Positions 43,236 to 53,550 of a DNA stretch of 64,000 bases are shown here, in pieces (position 1 is the stretch's first letter; the number at the start of each line of letters is the position of its first letter). The position numbers and the translations under genes were made by a program. The stretch comes from Chara braunii (lineage: Eukaryota > Streptophyta > Charophyceae > Charales > Characeae). Under the pieces are notes generated by a model. The model was not told the origin of the DNA and made no database searches. It was given only the letters and a program-made list of their open reading frames with translations. Location of the stretch: NCBI GenBank assembly GCA_003427395.1, contig BFEA01000346.1, forward strand, positions 1,263,032 to 1,327,031. Reading direction: 5' to 3'.

Positions 43236-43255
43236 TTAAAAAAAAAAAAAAAAAA
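43236..43255 (+). other. Poly(A) tail of the plus-strand LINE
   Basis: TT followed by 18 A, directly after copy 2 of the TTAA element. The insertion therefore sits at the 3' end of the LINE. Gypsy C sequence begins just after. Confidence 0.6.
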
Positions 43256-43266
43256 GTAGAGTCCGG

Positions 43267-44028
43267 ATGGAAGAAGGAAGTGATGTTGCAACTCTTATTC
43301 AGAATATGTTGTCTAACCTGGTTCATCTCGAGACGAAGTTAGACCGAGTCATTGCGGACAGAGACCTGCTTTCTGCCCAGCTGGCAACGCTGACCAATTC
43401 GGTCAAGCAGAAGCAACCTATGACTAGAGAAGAGCAGGAAAAGACCGGGGAAGAACCAAAGCCTGAGCCAATGAAGAATCTGATGGGACATGCAATGAAG
43501 CCCACCCCCAAAGACGAAACTCCAAAGGAAGAAGTGGAGAGGGAGAAGGTGAAAATGAAGCTCCCATTCACAGTTAACGGAAAGAAAGGAGAAAACCTAT
43601 TGTTGTGGATTGTCGCAGTCCATACCTACTGTACTACGAACCCAGTAGATGAAGATAGCCAGGTGGCGTTCACCACCTCATGTCTTGGCGAAGACGCAAA
43701 GGCATGGGTATTGTCGAAAGTGAACGCCGCCGGATTTGAGTTTATTGGGGATTGGGCAAAGGCCTTGAACTTTAGGGAATTTCTGAAAAAGATCAAAGAA
43801 AGATTTTTGGACAAGACCACAACAGAGAAAGCATTTGACGACCAGCTTACCGCGACCACCAGCGACAATAGACATCTGTTGACACTCTCTTGTGAAGTGG
43901 ATCATCTAATGCAGGTACCAAGACTGAAGGTCAATGATGATCAGGTCCTCTATATCTACTCACAAGCCCTTGCCGAATCGAAATCGGGTAAACATACGTA
44001 CAGGCAGTTCCAGGATCTAGCTCTATAG
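43267..44028 (+). pseudogene. Gypsy C gag (capsid) N-terminal part
   Basis: A 253-codon frame from an ATG. Residues 10-55 are a heptad-like coiled coil (LETKLDRVIADRDLLSAQL centre). A Lys/Glu/Pro-rich linker follows. From residue 95 a retrotransposon gag domain runs through KLPFTVNGKKGENLLLWI, EDAKAWVLSKV, FLKKIKERFLD and LSCEVDHLMQVPRL. It ends at a TAG (44026-44028), after which the same protein continues: EQMTSQVKNTYVRV is readable immediately after the stop. One nonsense change therefore cuts gag before the knuckle. Confidence 0.85.
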
Positions 44029-44759
44029 CGAGAACAGATGACGTCGCAAGTGAAGAACACCTACGTTAGGGTTACCAAGTCAGGGCAAGGGGAGTGGACA
44101 AGGGAAACAAATCCTGTGGAGACAGAAACGACAAGACCAAACCCTTGTCAGTTTTTATGATGAGACCACAAAGAGGCGGCCTCTCGAAGGAAGCGAGGGA
44201 CAAACGAGTGCGGGCGGAGAATCGTGTAAGGGTGATGTCACCGCCGCAGTTGTCAGCAAGGGTGGCAACAACACTGGAAATGGATGTCGGAGGAGGGCGC
44301 GTTTCTTTTCAGGTCATCCTGGGAGAACATGGGCATTTCCCAAGACACATGGCAGGACAGGATGGGTAACCATCAGTGCCTGAAGTGCGGCACTGTGGGG
44401 CACATTGTAGCATGGTGCCCTTTGATCCGGAACCCAAAAGAGAGCAGCCAGTAGGAGTACCATCTGCTCCTACTGAGATGAAGGGTGAAGACGTAGAGTC
44501 GACACCGGAAACCCCTTTCCACGCTTCAGATCCTAAGGATGCCTCTTCCTTGGCCCTTCACTCAGATCACCCAGAACCTGTGATGTGCAGAATCCCTCTG
44601 AGCAAGACCCTTCAACCACCAGTATCCCACCCAGCTGAAGTTTTTGCTCTTCCTGAATTCATGGACCTTGGCCAGGTCGGTAGAGGCTGGGTAGAGCCTG
44701 GGTAGAGGTGCGGAGGTCGTTCGTTTTGAAAACGAGAATGAACGACCAGTGAACAATAT
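44029..44759 (+). pseudogene. Gypsy C nucleocapsid part with CCHC knuckle
   Basis: NHQ-Cys-LKC-GTVG-His-IVAW-Cys (C-x2-C-x4-H-x4-C) is encoded at 44377-44418 in a different phase from the upstream gag. Downstream a Pro/Glu-rich linker (44376-44705) reads EPVMCRIPLSKTL and LPEFMDLGQV. Frameshifts at both sides. Confidence 0.75.
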
Positions 44760-45756
44760 CAAAATTCCTCAAGACAAAAAATAAAACAGAAAAGCAAAAA
44801 AAAAAAAAAAGATTTGTCTTAAAAAGGTATCCCGTTTGAATCGAGAATATGTATCTCGTGTTTGAAACAATAATGGACCTTCCTCTAGAACGTCGCTAAA
44901 TATACTATATAGCGAAGACCACGTGGCCCTGTGCTGGGAAGACACACATAAATCGAGAACGCGGTTCACAAAAAAAAAAAAAAAGGAAAAAAGCCACTCA
45001 CCTCATTTTTGTCGCTACTACACGTACCCTTACTCTGACAAGGCAGGCTTCCCGGATTTGGGCCAACTTCACTTCTTACGAATGAGCACTACGCAATTCG
45101 GCCGTATCAAACCAGAGATACTTCACAGACAAGCTGTTTCCGAAGTGATGGTCGAGGAAGGTCTGACTGGGGGCATACTCACACTACCACTTACCAGAAT
45201 GTATCTGACGGCAATCACCGCCAAATCTTTTTTCTTTTGTATGGCCTAGCCAGCTAGGTAGTGCGCATTCCACGTTCACAAGAAAAGCCCTCACTGAGGG
45301 CATACTCGCACTAGGATTGTCCAGAATGTACCGGACCACAATCACGGCCAAATCCTTTTCTTTTTTTTTTCGTTAGTGCCTAGCCAGCTAGGTAGAGCGC
45401 ATTCCACATTCACGAGAAAGGCCCTAACCGAGGGCATTTTCACACTAGCACTTTCCCAGCATGTATCTGACCGCTATCACGGCCACATATTTGTTTCCTT
45501 TTTTCTTTCCTTTCGTTTCTTTCCTCCTACACGTTCTCCCTCGCGCAGGGCATAAACAAAGAGAAAAAAAAGAAAAGAAAAGAAGAAGGGAAGGGGCAAA
45601 AAAAAAAAAAAACTCAACATACCAGTCGCCCGACGATGAAGGACTGGTCGCCCGCTGTATCACTGTTTTTCATCAGCTGCCTCCTACCGAAACAAAGAGC
45701 TTAGGTAGCCCGAAAAGAGAAAGGTCCGGAGGAGTGCTTCAGAAGGTACTGGTGGC
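44760..45756. mobile_element. Probable TTAA-type element, copy 3, left end not resolved
   Basis: It separates the gypsy C nucleocapsid and protease. The right end AGGTACTGGTGGC (45744-45756) followed by TTAA (45757-45760) matches the TIR of copies 1 and 2. No matching left TIR is visible, so it is truncated or diverged. The interior has A- and T-runs and three tandem units. Confidence 0.6.
45171..45510. repeat. Three tandem units of about 130 bp inside copy 3
   Basis: GGGCATACTC or GGGCATTTTC starts units at 45171, 45298 and 45432. Each runs through CCAGAATGTA(T/C), AATCACGGCCA(A)A-type words and CTAGCCAGCTAGGTAG. Confidence 0.8.
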
Positions 45757-46140
45757 TTAATGAGCTTGGCAATGAGGCAGGTGCTCTGCTAGACATAGGC
45801 TCAACTAGATTCTACATATCCAAAGGCGCTGTAAAGAAAATGCACTTGGGTATGCGAGTAAAGAATTTAGCAAACCCTATTCTCTCCATGTTGGCATATC
45901 AAAGTACCATCACGGTTTCCCAGTGTGTGGAAAACGTGAAATGCTACTTCAGGACACAGGAAGGTAAGTGTATCCTGTACGAAGTATCATTCCTGATTGA
46001 GAAAAATCTGCCATTTGACTTGATCTTGGGAATCAATTGGCATGAGGAAGCCCCGAGATCAAATATAAGGAGAAACTCGTAAAAATAAAGGACAAAAATA
46101 ATGAACAGAAATTGATTAAACTGTATCACAGAAACGAGGT
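45757..46140 (+). pseudogene. Gypsy C protease region
   Basis: LNELGNEAGALLDIGSTRF (motif DIGST) is followed by SKGAVKKMHLG, and SFLIEKNLPFDLILGINW near 45990-46040 ends the domain. As in element B the active-site block is DIGST. The frame breaks near 46080. Confidence 0.75.
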
Positions 46141-47414
46141 TCGAACTCTACATTGAACACACCATTGAGATTATTCCCGAAGTAAAATTCCCAGAGGAAC
46201 AATCTATCGTATGTCCCCTAAGGAACTTGACGAGTTAAGAAAACAATTGCCGGAACTTGCTAACCAAGGATGGATGATCAAACCTAGCTTTTCTCCTTAT
46301 GGGCTCTTGCTCTGTTTGTTACCAAAAAGGAAGGCGAGTTACGACTTTGTATTGACTACCGAGCGTTGATTGCGGTCACCGTTAAAATCCTGAAACCCTC
46401 TCTCGGATTGACAACCTTCTTGACCGACTACAAGGATGCAAGTACTTCAGCAAAATTGAATTGGTCCAACTACCACCAGGTTGAGGTAACCCCTGAAGAT
46501 CAACACAAGGCGGCCTCCAGAACAAGGTATGGTCACTATTCGTAGTGACGTTTGGGTTGACTAACGCAGTTGTTACCTTCCAAACGTCAATGAATGAGTT
46601 GTTCAGAGAATGGTTGGACCAATTCGTAGTGGTATACCTTGATGGCATCCTGGTCTTCGGTAAGACACTGGAAGACCATGAAAAGCATATGTGTTTGGTC
46701 CTACAAAAATTAAGAGAAGGTAATTTCAAAATGAATCCTGAGAAGTCTGAATTCGCAAAGTCTGAAGTTTTATACCTAGGTCATGTTGTGAATGAAGATG
46801 GGTTGAGGCCGGAGGAAAAGAAAATTGCTGCTATAAGAGATTGGCCTCAGTCAAAAACTCTAACTGAACTGCGCTCCTTTCTTGGACTGGCCAGCTATCA
46901 TAGGACGTTTGTTACTAACTTCTCCTCCATAGTTGCCCCTATGAGGAGACTCTTGAAGAACGAGACCATGTGGCTTTGGGACAAAGACTGTGAGTCCGCA
47001 TTTAGAAAGTTACAATACGCGCTTACTCACTATCTTGTTCTGAAAATTGCAGACCCATCCTTGCCTTTTGTTATGACCACTAAAGCAAGTCATTACGAGA
47101 GGGAATTGTCTGCACTATTGCACGCTTTACTGGCATGGAAGCACTACCTCCTAGGTAGGCATTTCAAAGTTTACTCAAACCATGAGACTCTAAAGTGCCT
47201 TAAGGCGCAACCTCGTCTTAATGACAAGCTTGTCAGGTGGTCAGCTATTATTGACACTTATGATTTTGAGTTAAAAAGCATAAAGGGTACATACAATGTG
47301 GTAGTTGACGCTCTCTCATACAGGAGTGACTTGTTTGGAACAATTGTTACCTACCTAGACATTGGAAACAACCTGAAAGATACGCCGCTGATCATATTTG
47401 GCAACCTATTATAG
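46141..47414 (+). pseudogene. Gypsy C reverse transcriptase and RNase H
   Basis: The RT start GTIYRMSPKELDELRKQL (46200-46250), LRLCIDYRALIAVTV (46338-46385) and SRIDNLLDRLQGCKYF (46400-46450) lie in changing phases. The 289-codon frame 46545-47414 continues with TFGLTNA, VVYLDGILVF (the catalytic YLDD is YLDG) and LYLGHVVNEDGLRPEE. The RNase H domain then has a deletion: FVMTTKAS runs straight into HYERELSALLHALLAWKHYL. It ends with GTYNVVVDALSYRSD. The motif change and deletion show both enzymes are dead. Confidence 0.85.
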
Positions 47415-47857
47415 ATAACTTGGAATCTAATCTTGAGCATTTTCCTGATTACCGGATGGCAAATATTATACTCTTCTTCATTGATGGAAATAAACAAAGA
47501 ATTTGTGTTTCGCATAATGAACCTACAAAGAGTCTGATTCTTGGTGAATGTCATAACACAGAGTGACACTTTGGGTTTAAAAAAACTTTGGCCAATGTTC
47601 AAGAACACTTTGTTTGGCAACGGCACACTCACGTACGTGAGAACTTGCCTTGCGTGCCAGCGCAACAAGCCATCCCACGAGAGTCCCTTGGGACAATTGA
47701 GACCGCTACCGCTTCCTTAAAGACCAGGTGAGTCTATTTCTATCGACTTCACGAGCATAACGAAGAGTGGAAATGGAAACAATCAGGTAATGGTGATCGT
47801 GGACCGATTCTCTAAGTACACGATGTTTGTGCCCTTGCCGTCTGAAGCAAGAATAGA
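47415..47857 (+). pseudogene. Gypsy C integrase, first part
   Basis: [25 protein letters not shown] and [18 protein letters not shown] give the H2C2 domain in broken phases. QVMVIVDRFSKYTMFVPLPSEAR (motif VDRFSKY) starts the core. It is cut at 47857 by the 347-bp insertion. Confidence 0.78.
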
Positions 47858-48204
47858 AGGACAGGAGCGCAGAGGTTAGGCAGCGAAGTAGTATCATTGA
47901 GTTAACTCAGTTAATAGATACGGGCGCCTTCGGCCTATCTATATAGAGACTCAAACGACGCCTTCGGCGCCTTCGGTCGGGGACCCGGCTCTTGCGAGCC
48001 CTTTGAAACCCGTCAACGAAGTGTTACGTTGAAAGTCAATTCTTCGCTGCAATCGTTTTGCGTGGGAGCCTCTATGGAAAAGGGTGATACGACCTGTGGA
48101 ATTTCGTCCAGCAGACGACTTTTAGTTTCGGCCCGTGGGAGCCTTTAGCTCGTCGAGTTATGAGCGTCTTTGAAAAGAAGGGCCGAAGGCTAAGCCTTAC
48201 TTCG
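47858..48204. mobile_element. 347-bp insertion with 5-bp duplication and GCCTTCGGC clusters
   Basis: ATAGA occurs at 47853-47857 and 48205-48209. With one copy removed, the integrase frame reads straight through SEARIDRAKKF in line with SEARTDLVIAKF of gypsy D, which defines the insertion. It has no terminal inverted repeats or poly(A). GC palindromes such as GCCTTCGGC recur, and GAGTTAACTC is a perfect palindrome near 47900. It could be organelle DNA, a short non-autonomous element or filler DNA. Confidence 0.6.
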
Positions 48205-49140
48205 ATAGATCGTGCCAAAAAATTCCGATGTGATGGGTTTCTGAATACGGGTTTCTCACAACCATTGTATCTGATAGAGATGTGAGATTCACTGGGGAGC
48301 AATGGCAGAAAACTGATGCAAGCTTATGGCACCAGATTAATAATGTCATCAGGATGACATTCTGAGACCAACGGCCAAACTGAACAAATGAACACGTTGT
48401 GCCAACAGCCCCTATGCGTGTATGTGTGACCAGACCAGATTGACTGCGATGAGAACCTACCCAAGATTGCAAGTGCATATAATAACAGTGTACACACTGC
48501 TAGAGGACGAACACCCAAATGCACTGCAGAAAGGTTGGCAACCTCTGAGACCGATTGACTCCCTTACGCGCGATGAAATCCAAAGGCTGCCCCCAGGAAC
48601 CCGAGAATTTGCAGTTCTCTATGAGCAAGACATTGAAAATGCAAAAGAGAATATAAGAAAAGCCCAACAGAAAATGATTGAACAAACAAACAAACATAGA
48701 AGTCTTGCACAATTCAAAGAAGGAGATATGGTATGGGTTAAATCTAATAAATTATCGCTGGAGGAGAATGTCTCGCAGAAACTGCTACCTGTCTGTTATG
48801 GACCCTGGGATGTTCTCAAAGTGATAAGGGATGTCGATGGACCATCATACCGAACTCACGTACCCCCTCACCTGAAGACTTACCCAGTCTTTCACGCCTC
48901 TAAGTTGTTACCCAACGTTGAAGGACAAGAATTCCCCAACAGACCATCTTCATTTCCGCCTTCAATGGATGGTGGGTACCAGGTAGAGAAATAGTTGAAC
49001 ATGGGTTCTTCTCCATTGAAGGCAAAGGACAGCCTCAGAAGCAATACAAGGTAAAACTTTCTAACCAACCATTGACTGAAGCTCGCTGGTTTAGGAAAAG
49101 AGAGTTCTTACCTACTACCCCGACATCATTTCTGCATATG
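48205..49140 (+). pseudogene. Gypsy C integrase, second part, and chromodomain-like tail
   Basis: TTIVSDRDVRFTGEQW (48260-48305) carries the second catalytic Asp. The following Glu region is shifted in phase (QTNGQTEQMN-like near 48365-48395). 48422-48994 gives the C-terminal part with AQQKMIEQTNKHRSLAQF, GDMVWVKSNKL and YGPWDVLKVIRD. After a one-base shift near 48990, FSIEGKGQPQKQYKVKL and ARWFRKREFL form a chromodomain-like end, which in such elements guides integration to chromatin. Broken. Confidence 0.78.
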
Positions 49141-50720
49141 AGAGAAGTTTGAGAAAAGATAGTGCCTGAATTCTAAATGTCTGCGACAAAACTCGACAGG
49201 CATCAGCCACGCTCCAGGCTAGCACCTATGACCAGGCCCAGAAGCAGGCCAAACAGGGCAAAATGAAAAGGTCAGACCGACAGTTGATTGACAAGTCAAC
49301 AGTCAACTCATGGACCCAGACCCAGATCCAAAATGTCAAAGTCAACACATAAGATTTTCTAGCCATCAATTGCGAATGGTCTAACAGTGGTCTGCAGATT
49401 CCAGAAGATTCAGGCCTCATGAAGTCTAGCCAGGAACTGGGACAAACTGCATTTGGACCGACGACATCTGGATGACCCAGGCCCTACTGTGACTGAAGCG
49501 GGCCTTGGTGACCCTGAGTCAATGCTATACAGAGTTGACCTCGCCACCACTTGGGCATTCGGTCTTGCGAGTTGCTCGCAGCTTCAATGCAGCACGTGAG
49601 ACTTGAGAGATAAGTGTTGGCGCCACTCTGCTTCATGGGCGCCAGACGGATGGTGTGGTAGGAAAGGAGAGAAAGGTGCCGACGACCATTACTGCGGCCA
49701 TTGACGACAGCGAGATGGTGAGGAGAGGGAGAGAGAGTGTGGGTGAGGAGTGAGGTCACATGTACGTACCTGGTCTCACTTCATGCTGCTGCGGACGACG
49801 TTCTTCGACAGAAGTGCGCTCTCCGAAGATAAGGCTGCATTCTCCACATGTCAGATTGTGATCAGACTGCTGATGTGTCCGAGGTGGAGGAGCCTGGTGG
49901 AGAAGAGGGATATGATTACTTCCTTCTCTTCTAATCTGTCTATCCTCCCCCATTCCTTGTCTCGTCTAGTCACTCTTGGATTGGGAAAAGTACACGTGGC
50001 AGCAGGAGATTGGGTGCTCCATTGTGTCCCCATCTCATTGATTATTTGGGGGCAATTATCACACGACATTGCTATTTATCGATTTGCTGTATTGCTGGAC
50101 AGGCGTGATTGGGTTCATTACAATTGGAGTTCTCAGCGCTTTCAGAGACCTTCAATTGTGGCCTGTAGAATTTTGCTCAGGCTTGCCTTCTACAAAGCTC
50201 GAGCTATGACGAGTTTTCGACACTCCACGTATGTGAGTCTTCCTGGCCACTGCAAGCAGATCAATTGGCTTTCTGATTTACAGTGGCACCAACGCGATTG
50301 GTTTAAAAATGCAAGTACCCTACAACACGGTCTGAACTTTTGCAGGTTCTTTAACATTGTGATTACGATGCATTCATCCCAGATTACTCTAGATTTTGTA
50401 GATTAAAAATTCAAATCTTTCAATAGTACGATATTCATGACAGGATAGATCCTTTCCCAAGGTTCTCCTCTGGCAGCATTTCTTCTGGATCGGCCCTGTA
50501 TATTTAATGTCTCACGAACTGAAGAGACACCGTGTGATGTACTCTGTTTTCAGACATTGAGTGTGAGTTCGACATCGAGTTGCTCCCGGCACTCTTCTCT
50601 TAGTGGATGTCATCGTACGAGTCTTTCTGCATCGGAGTCTGGTTGTGAGTTCACTCCCTCTCACACCTCCTCGCCCTCCTCGAACCCAGTGCTCGTCACA
50701 CAGCCCATTTCAAAAAAATC
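49141..50720 (+). other. Candidate 3' LTR region of gypsy C
   Basis: GAGAGAAGTTTGAGAAAAGATAG resembles a polypurine tract (49141-49163; first part GAGAGAAG), and TGCCTGAATTC follows at 49164 as a possible LTR start. No partner LTR is in the window, so the boundary cannot be tested. A 218-codon open frame (49750-50406) lies here without recognisable domains and may be chance within U3. Confidence 0.35.
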
Positions 50721-51087
50721 ATGGGTTCATCAAATCAAAGGCAGGGTCGCACTTTCTTTTTTTGGGGGGGGGGAGGGGGTCGCACTTTTTTGGGGCCCAT
50801 GAAAAAAATGACAGTTCGATCTCTTCTGCTTCCTTCAGTTGGGCACAGCCATCCCATTGCCGCGGCTGCTGCTTTCAGTTGGGCCATCTTTTTCATTTCA
50901 AGTTTTACAATACCAGCTCATTACAGGGGCCCATAGGGCGCCAATGTTTTGGGATTGTGGCAATTCTAAATAGCAGGGGCAACGCGCTTTCAGCATTATC
51001 GTTTTCATTTTGGACAGCGGAGCTCAGCCCAAACTGCAGCAAGCTTCTCGGCAAGGTCTGGTTGTGCCATAGGCATGAGATTTCGCT
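50721..51087. other. Unassigned sequence with G-run
   Basis: A G-run near 50764-50780 and T-runs. No gene features. Confidence 0.3.
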
Positions 51088-51545
51088 GCCAGGCGCTCTG
51101 GAAACCTCACAGGCACGCCCTGTGGGGATTTCCCATTGCCTGCACTGGCAAGATGGCAAACGGGATCCAACAGCCCTCGGCAGTTTCTGCTTTTCCCTGT
51201 GAGAAAACACCTCCCAGCACTACTGCGAAAGGAAAGAAACCATTTGAATTGTGAAGAAACTGGTCCGTCCCGGTAATCCTTTGCGACACTCTGCACTGGC
51301 TGTCAACGCACCCGAGTTTCCAAGGCTTTCCGGCCACGCCCTGCAGGGATTTCCCATTGCCTGAACTGGAAGATGGCAAAGAGGATCCAACAGTGCCCAG
51401 CAGTTTCTGCTTTTCCAGAGGATGTACTTTCCATGTGAGGAAAGCACCTCCCAGCGCTACAGCGAAAGGAAACACACCAGTTGCATCTTGAAGAAACCGG
51501 TCCATCTGTGTGGTGCCTTGCGAAACTCCGCACAGGGCGCCAATG
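51088..51545. repeat. Two tandem diverged units of about 230 bp
   Basis: Both contain GGATTTCCCATTGCCTG, AAGATGGCAAA, GGATCCAACAG, CAGTTTCTGCTTTTCC, CACCTCCCAGC and a GAAGAAAC(T/C)GGTCC word in the same order (starts near 51120 and 51349). The similar short frames on the minus strand come from this duplication. Confidence 0.8.
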
Positions 51546-52208
51546 GCAATCCCCCTTCCCCCCCCTGCCCCTCCAGCTGGCCACCAATACTGGAGCCAAT
51601 CATCTGCGAGGACAACAATGTCAAAACACCACCCCTTTTCTTTCATCTCCTGGCTGGCAGCGCTTGCCTGTTGGGTCTTGGAAAAGTTCCCGCCTGCCTT
51701 TCAAAACAACTTTCCGCACACAGTTCCACAAGTTGCACCCCACCAGTGGAATCTAGACCCAAGTCTCTCTCCACTACACAATTTTTGAAATGTCTCTGGG
51801 CCGTTCGTGATGCAGATACGTCCCAACTGATGAAACATTTTGATCGTATATTTGGAATGTTGTGGGCAAAGTCTGCCCAGCAGCTGTTCAATTCGGCCGG
51901 TGCCAGAACTGCCTCGCTTTTCCTTTCGCAATTTCCGTGGCGGCCGTTCACCAACTTCGACATCGTAGACCAAAAGCGGAAAATGCACTTCCACAGTGTC
52001 TGAGGCGCGGCCATTCACCTTCTTTGAAACTGCAGGTCAAAATTGGAAACTGCGCTGCTTATCTGGCGACGGGTTTCAAACGAGGGAAGAGTCCGGTTGC
52101 GGTGACCTGCAGCCCGCGGGACTGGAGGAACTCTAATGAGGAAGACAGAGACAACACATAGATAGATGAGGGAGCAGGAGGATGAAAGAGGAGGGGGGCG
52201 GGGCAGAC
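51546..52208. other. Unassigned sequence
   Basis: Overlapping open frames of about 100-190 codons on both strands, none with recognisable domains or codon bias I can defend. Confidence 0.3.
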
Positions 52209-52393
52209 AGGGGCACCTGCACGTGCATGGGTGGTCCGTATTTCCACTGAGCTTCATTTTTTCTGCAGTCCTTCCAAATCAGTTGATTGTTGGTCAGTAC
52301 AGGGGCACGTGGACGAGTATGGGTGGTCGGCATTTCCACCGAGCTTCATTTTTTCTCCAGTCCTTCCAAATCAGTTGATTGTTGTTCAGTTCT
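52209..52393. repeat. Two tandem 92-bp units
   Basis: Both units run GGGGCAC..G, ATGGGTGGTC, ATTTCCAC(T/C)GAGCTTC, ATTTTTTCT, CAGTCCTTCC and AATCAGTTGATTGTTG. Differences are few, so the duplication is recent. Confidence 0.88.
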
Positions 52394-53110
52394 GCCACCA
52401 GCTTATCCAGTCCCAGCCATTCATCCTGATTCCACCGCCAGCTGTTAAACCTGGCCTGGGCTGAATGGTGCGCACACATGATTGTTCATTAATAGATCAC
52501 AAAAAACTTCAAATCCTGCATACGGATGCAACAATGCTAGGCGCCAACCCCCTTTGAACCACCGGTCCACCGGCAAGCAAGCAATGCTACCACCTGTGCA
52601 TGCGTTGACCGTCATTATCCGAATCACGACAGATGGAGCCTGGAGCCACTCTTTTCCGCGATCACGATGGTTGGAGCCTGGTGCCAGCCGTTTCTCTCGA
52701 GGGCCTCCAGCCAGCTTCCGGTGAAGTTCTGAATGTCCCGTGTAGGTGGAAAATGAGGTCCACAAAATAGGTTTGGATGGCCTAAAATCATTCCAATGGC
52801 TGCTAATGTTGCCACGTTGGGCGCAGCTTGAAAAGCGTCTACAAGTTTGAACTACGACATTGTTCAGAACATGTCTAAAACAATACCTTACCTTATCCCA
52901 AGAGGCTCGACTCTTGCAAGACCGGACGAAGGCCTCTAGCGAGCCTCTGGAGGCTCGCCGCAGAGTGGAAACAAATATAGGAAACACAGCATGGTATACC
53001 GAAAAAGGAAAGAAGGGGCCACTGTCAAGGATTATAACAACGACCATCCAAGCAAGCCCTTCCAGAACCGGAGACTTTGGACCTCGTTCCGCTACTTGCA
53101 TGCAAGTAAT
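52394..53110. other. Unassigned sequence
   Basis: No supported gene. The long minus-strand frame extending to 53344 crosses the adapter and its apparent protein is partly adapter translation. Confidence 0.35.
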
Positions 53111-53550
53111 GGTGAGTGTATCTTTCCTGTTTTCATGGACAAATGCACTCAGCTGTGAAAACTTTTCATTGTATTTTTCCAGTTCTAACGGAAGGATACA
53201 CTTGCCACTCACAACATTTAGCAGCAAGTGGCAGAGCGAAGCCCTTTCACAAAGACAAGCATGACTATGGGGGAGGGTATCAGGATAAACCTGTCTCTTA
53301 TACACATCTAGATGTGTATAAGAGACAGAGACAGCATCGGGCATATGCGAGTGAAGAGGTTAGGCATGGGGGTGAGTGTATCTTTCCTGTTTTCATGGAC
53401 AAATGCACTCAGCTGTGAAAACTTTTCATTGTATTTTTCCAGTTCTAACGGAAGGATACACTTGCCACTCACAACATTTAGCAGCAAGTGGCAGAGCGAA
53501 GCCCTTTCACAAAGACAAGCATGACTATGGGGGAGGGTATCAGGATAAAC
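53111..53550. other. Assembly artefact: 180-bp exact duplication around an adapter
   Basis: 53111-53290 is identical to 53371-53550, offset 260. The 38-bp adapter (53291-53328) and a second short duplicate (53329-53366, matching 53634-53671 with one difference) lie between. This is what a mate-pair read carrying its junction produces when merged into a contig. The true locus is probably a single copy running from 53111-53290 into 53551 onward. Confidence 0.9.
53291..53328. other. Nextera mate-pair junction adapter left in the assembly
   Basis: The same 38-bp mosaic-end palindrome as at 33778-33815. Translated frames contain the adapter-derived peptide SYTHLDVYKRQ, a known contamination signature. 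Confidence 0.97.

Larger units (their letters stand above)
33900..43255 (+). mobile_element. Plus-strand LINE (L1-like) with nested insertions
   Basis: The order is ORF1 with a CCHC knuckle, APE-type endonuclease, reverse transcriptase, zf-RVT tail, 3' untranslated region and poly(A) (43238-43255). That is the layout of plant L1-type LINEs. A hAT-like element (38269-38782) and a TTAA element (42393-43235) are inserted. The 5' end is uncertain because an adapter junction lies at 33778-33815. No target duplication could be paired. Confidence 0.82.
43267..49140 (+). mobile_element. Ty3/gypsy element C, decayed, chromodomain type
   Basis: Gag, CCHC knuckle, protease, RT, RNase H, integrase and a chromodomain-like tail follow in Ty3/gypsy order. 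It differs clearly from A and B and is closer to D. The 5' LTR is not seen next to gag, because the LINE abuts it. Two insertions (about 44760-45756 and 47858-48204) and many frameshifts break it. Confidence 0.85.

Noticed and set aside
49750-50406. 218-codon open frame as a host gene
   Set aside because: No domain and probably inside the gypsy C LTR candidate; kept only as a remark.
51107-51646. Repeated similar peptides on the minus strand
   Set aside because: They arise from a 230-bp tandem duplication of non-coding DNA.
52445-53344. 299-codon minus-strand open frame
   Set aside because: It crosses the embedded adapter and the artefactual duplication; part of the peptide is adapter translation.
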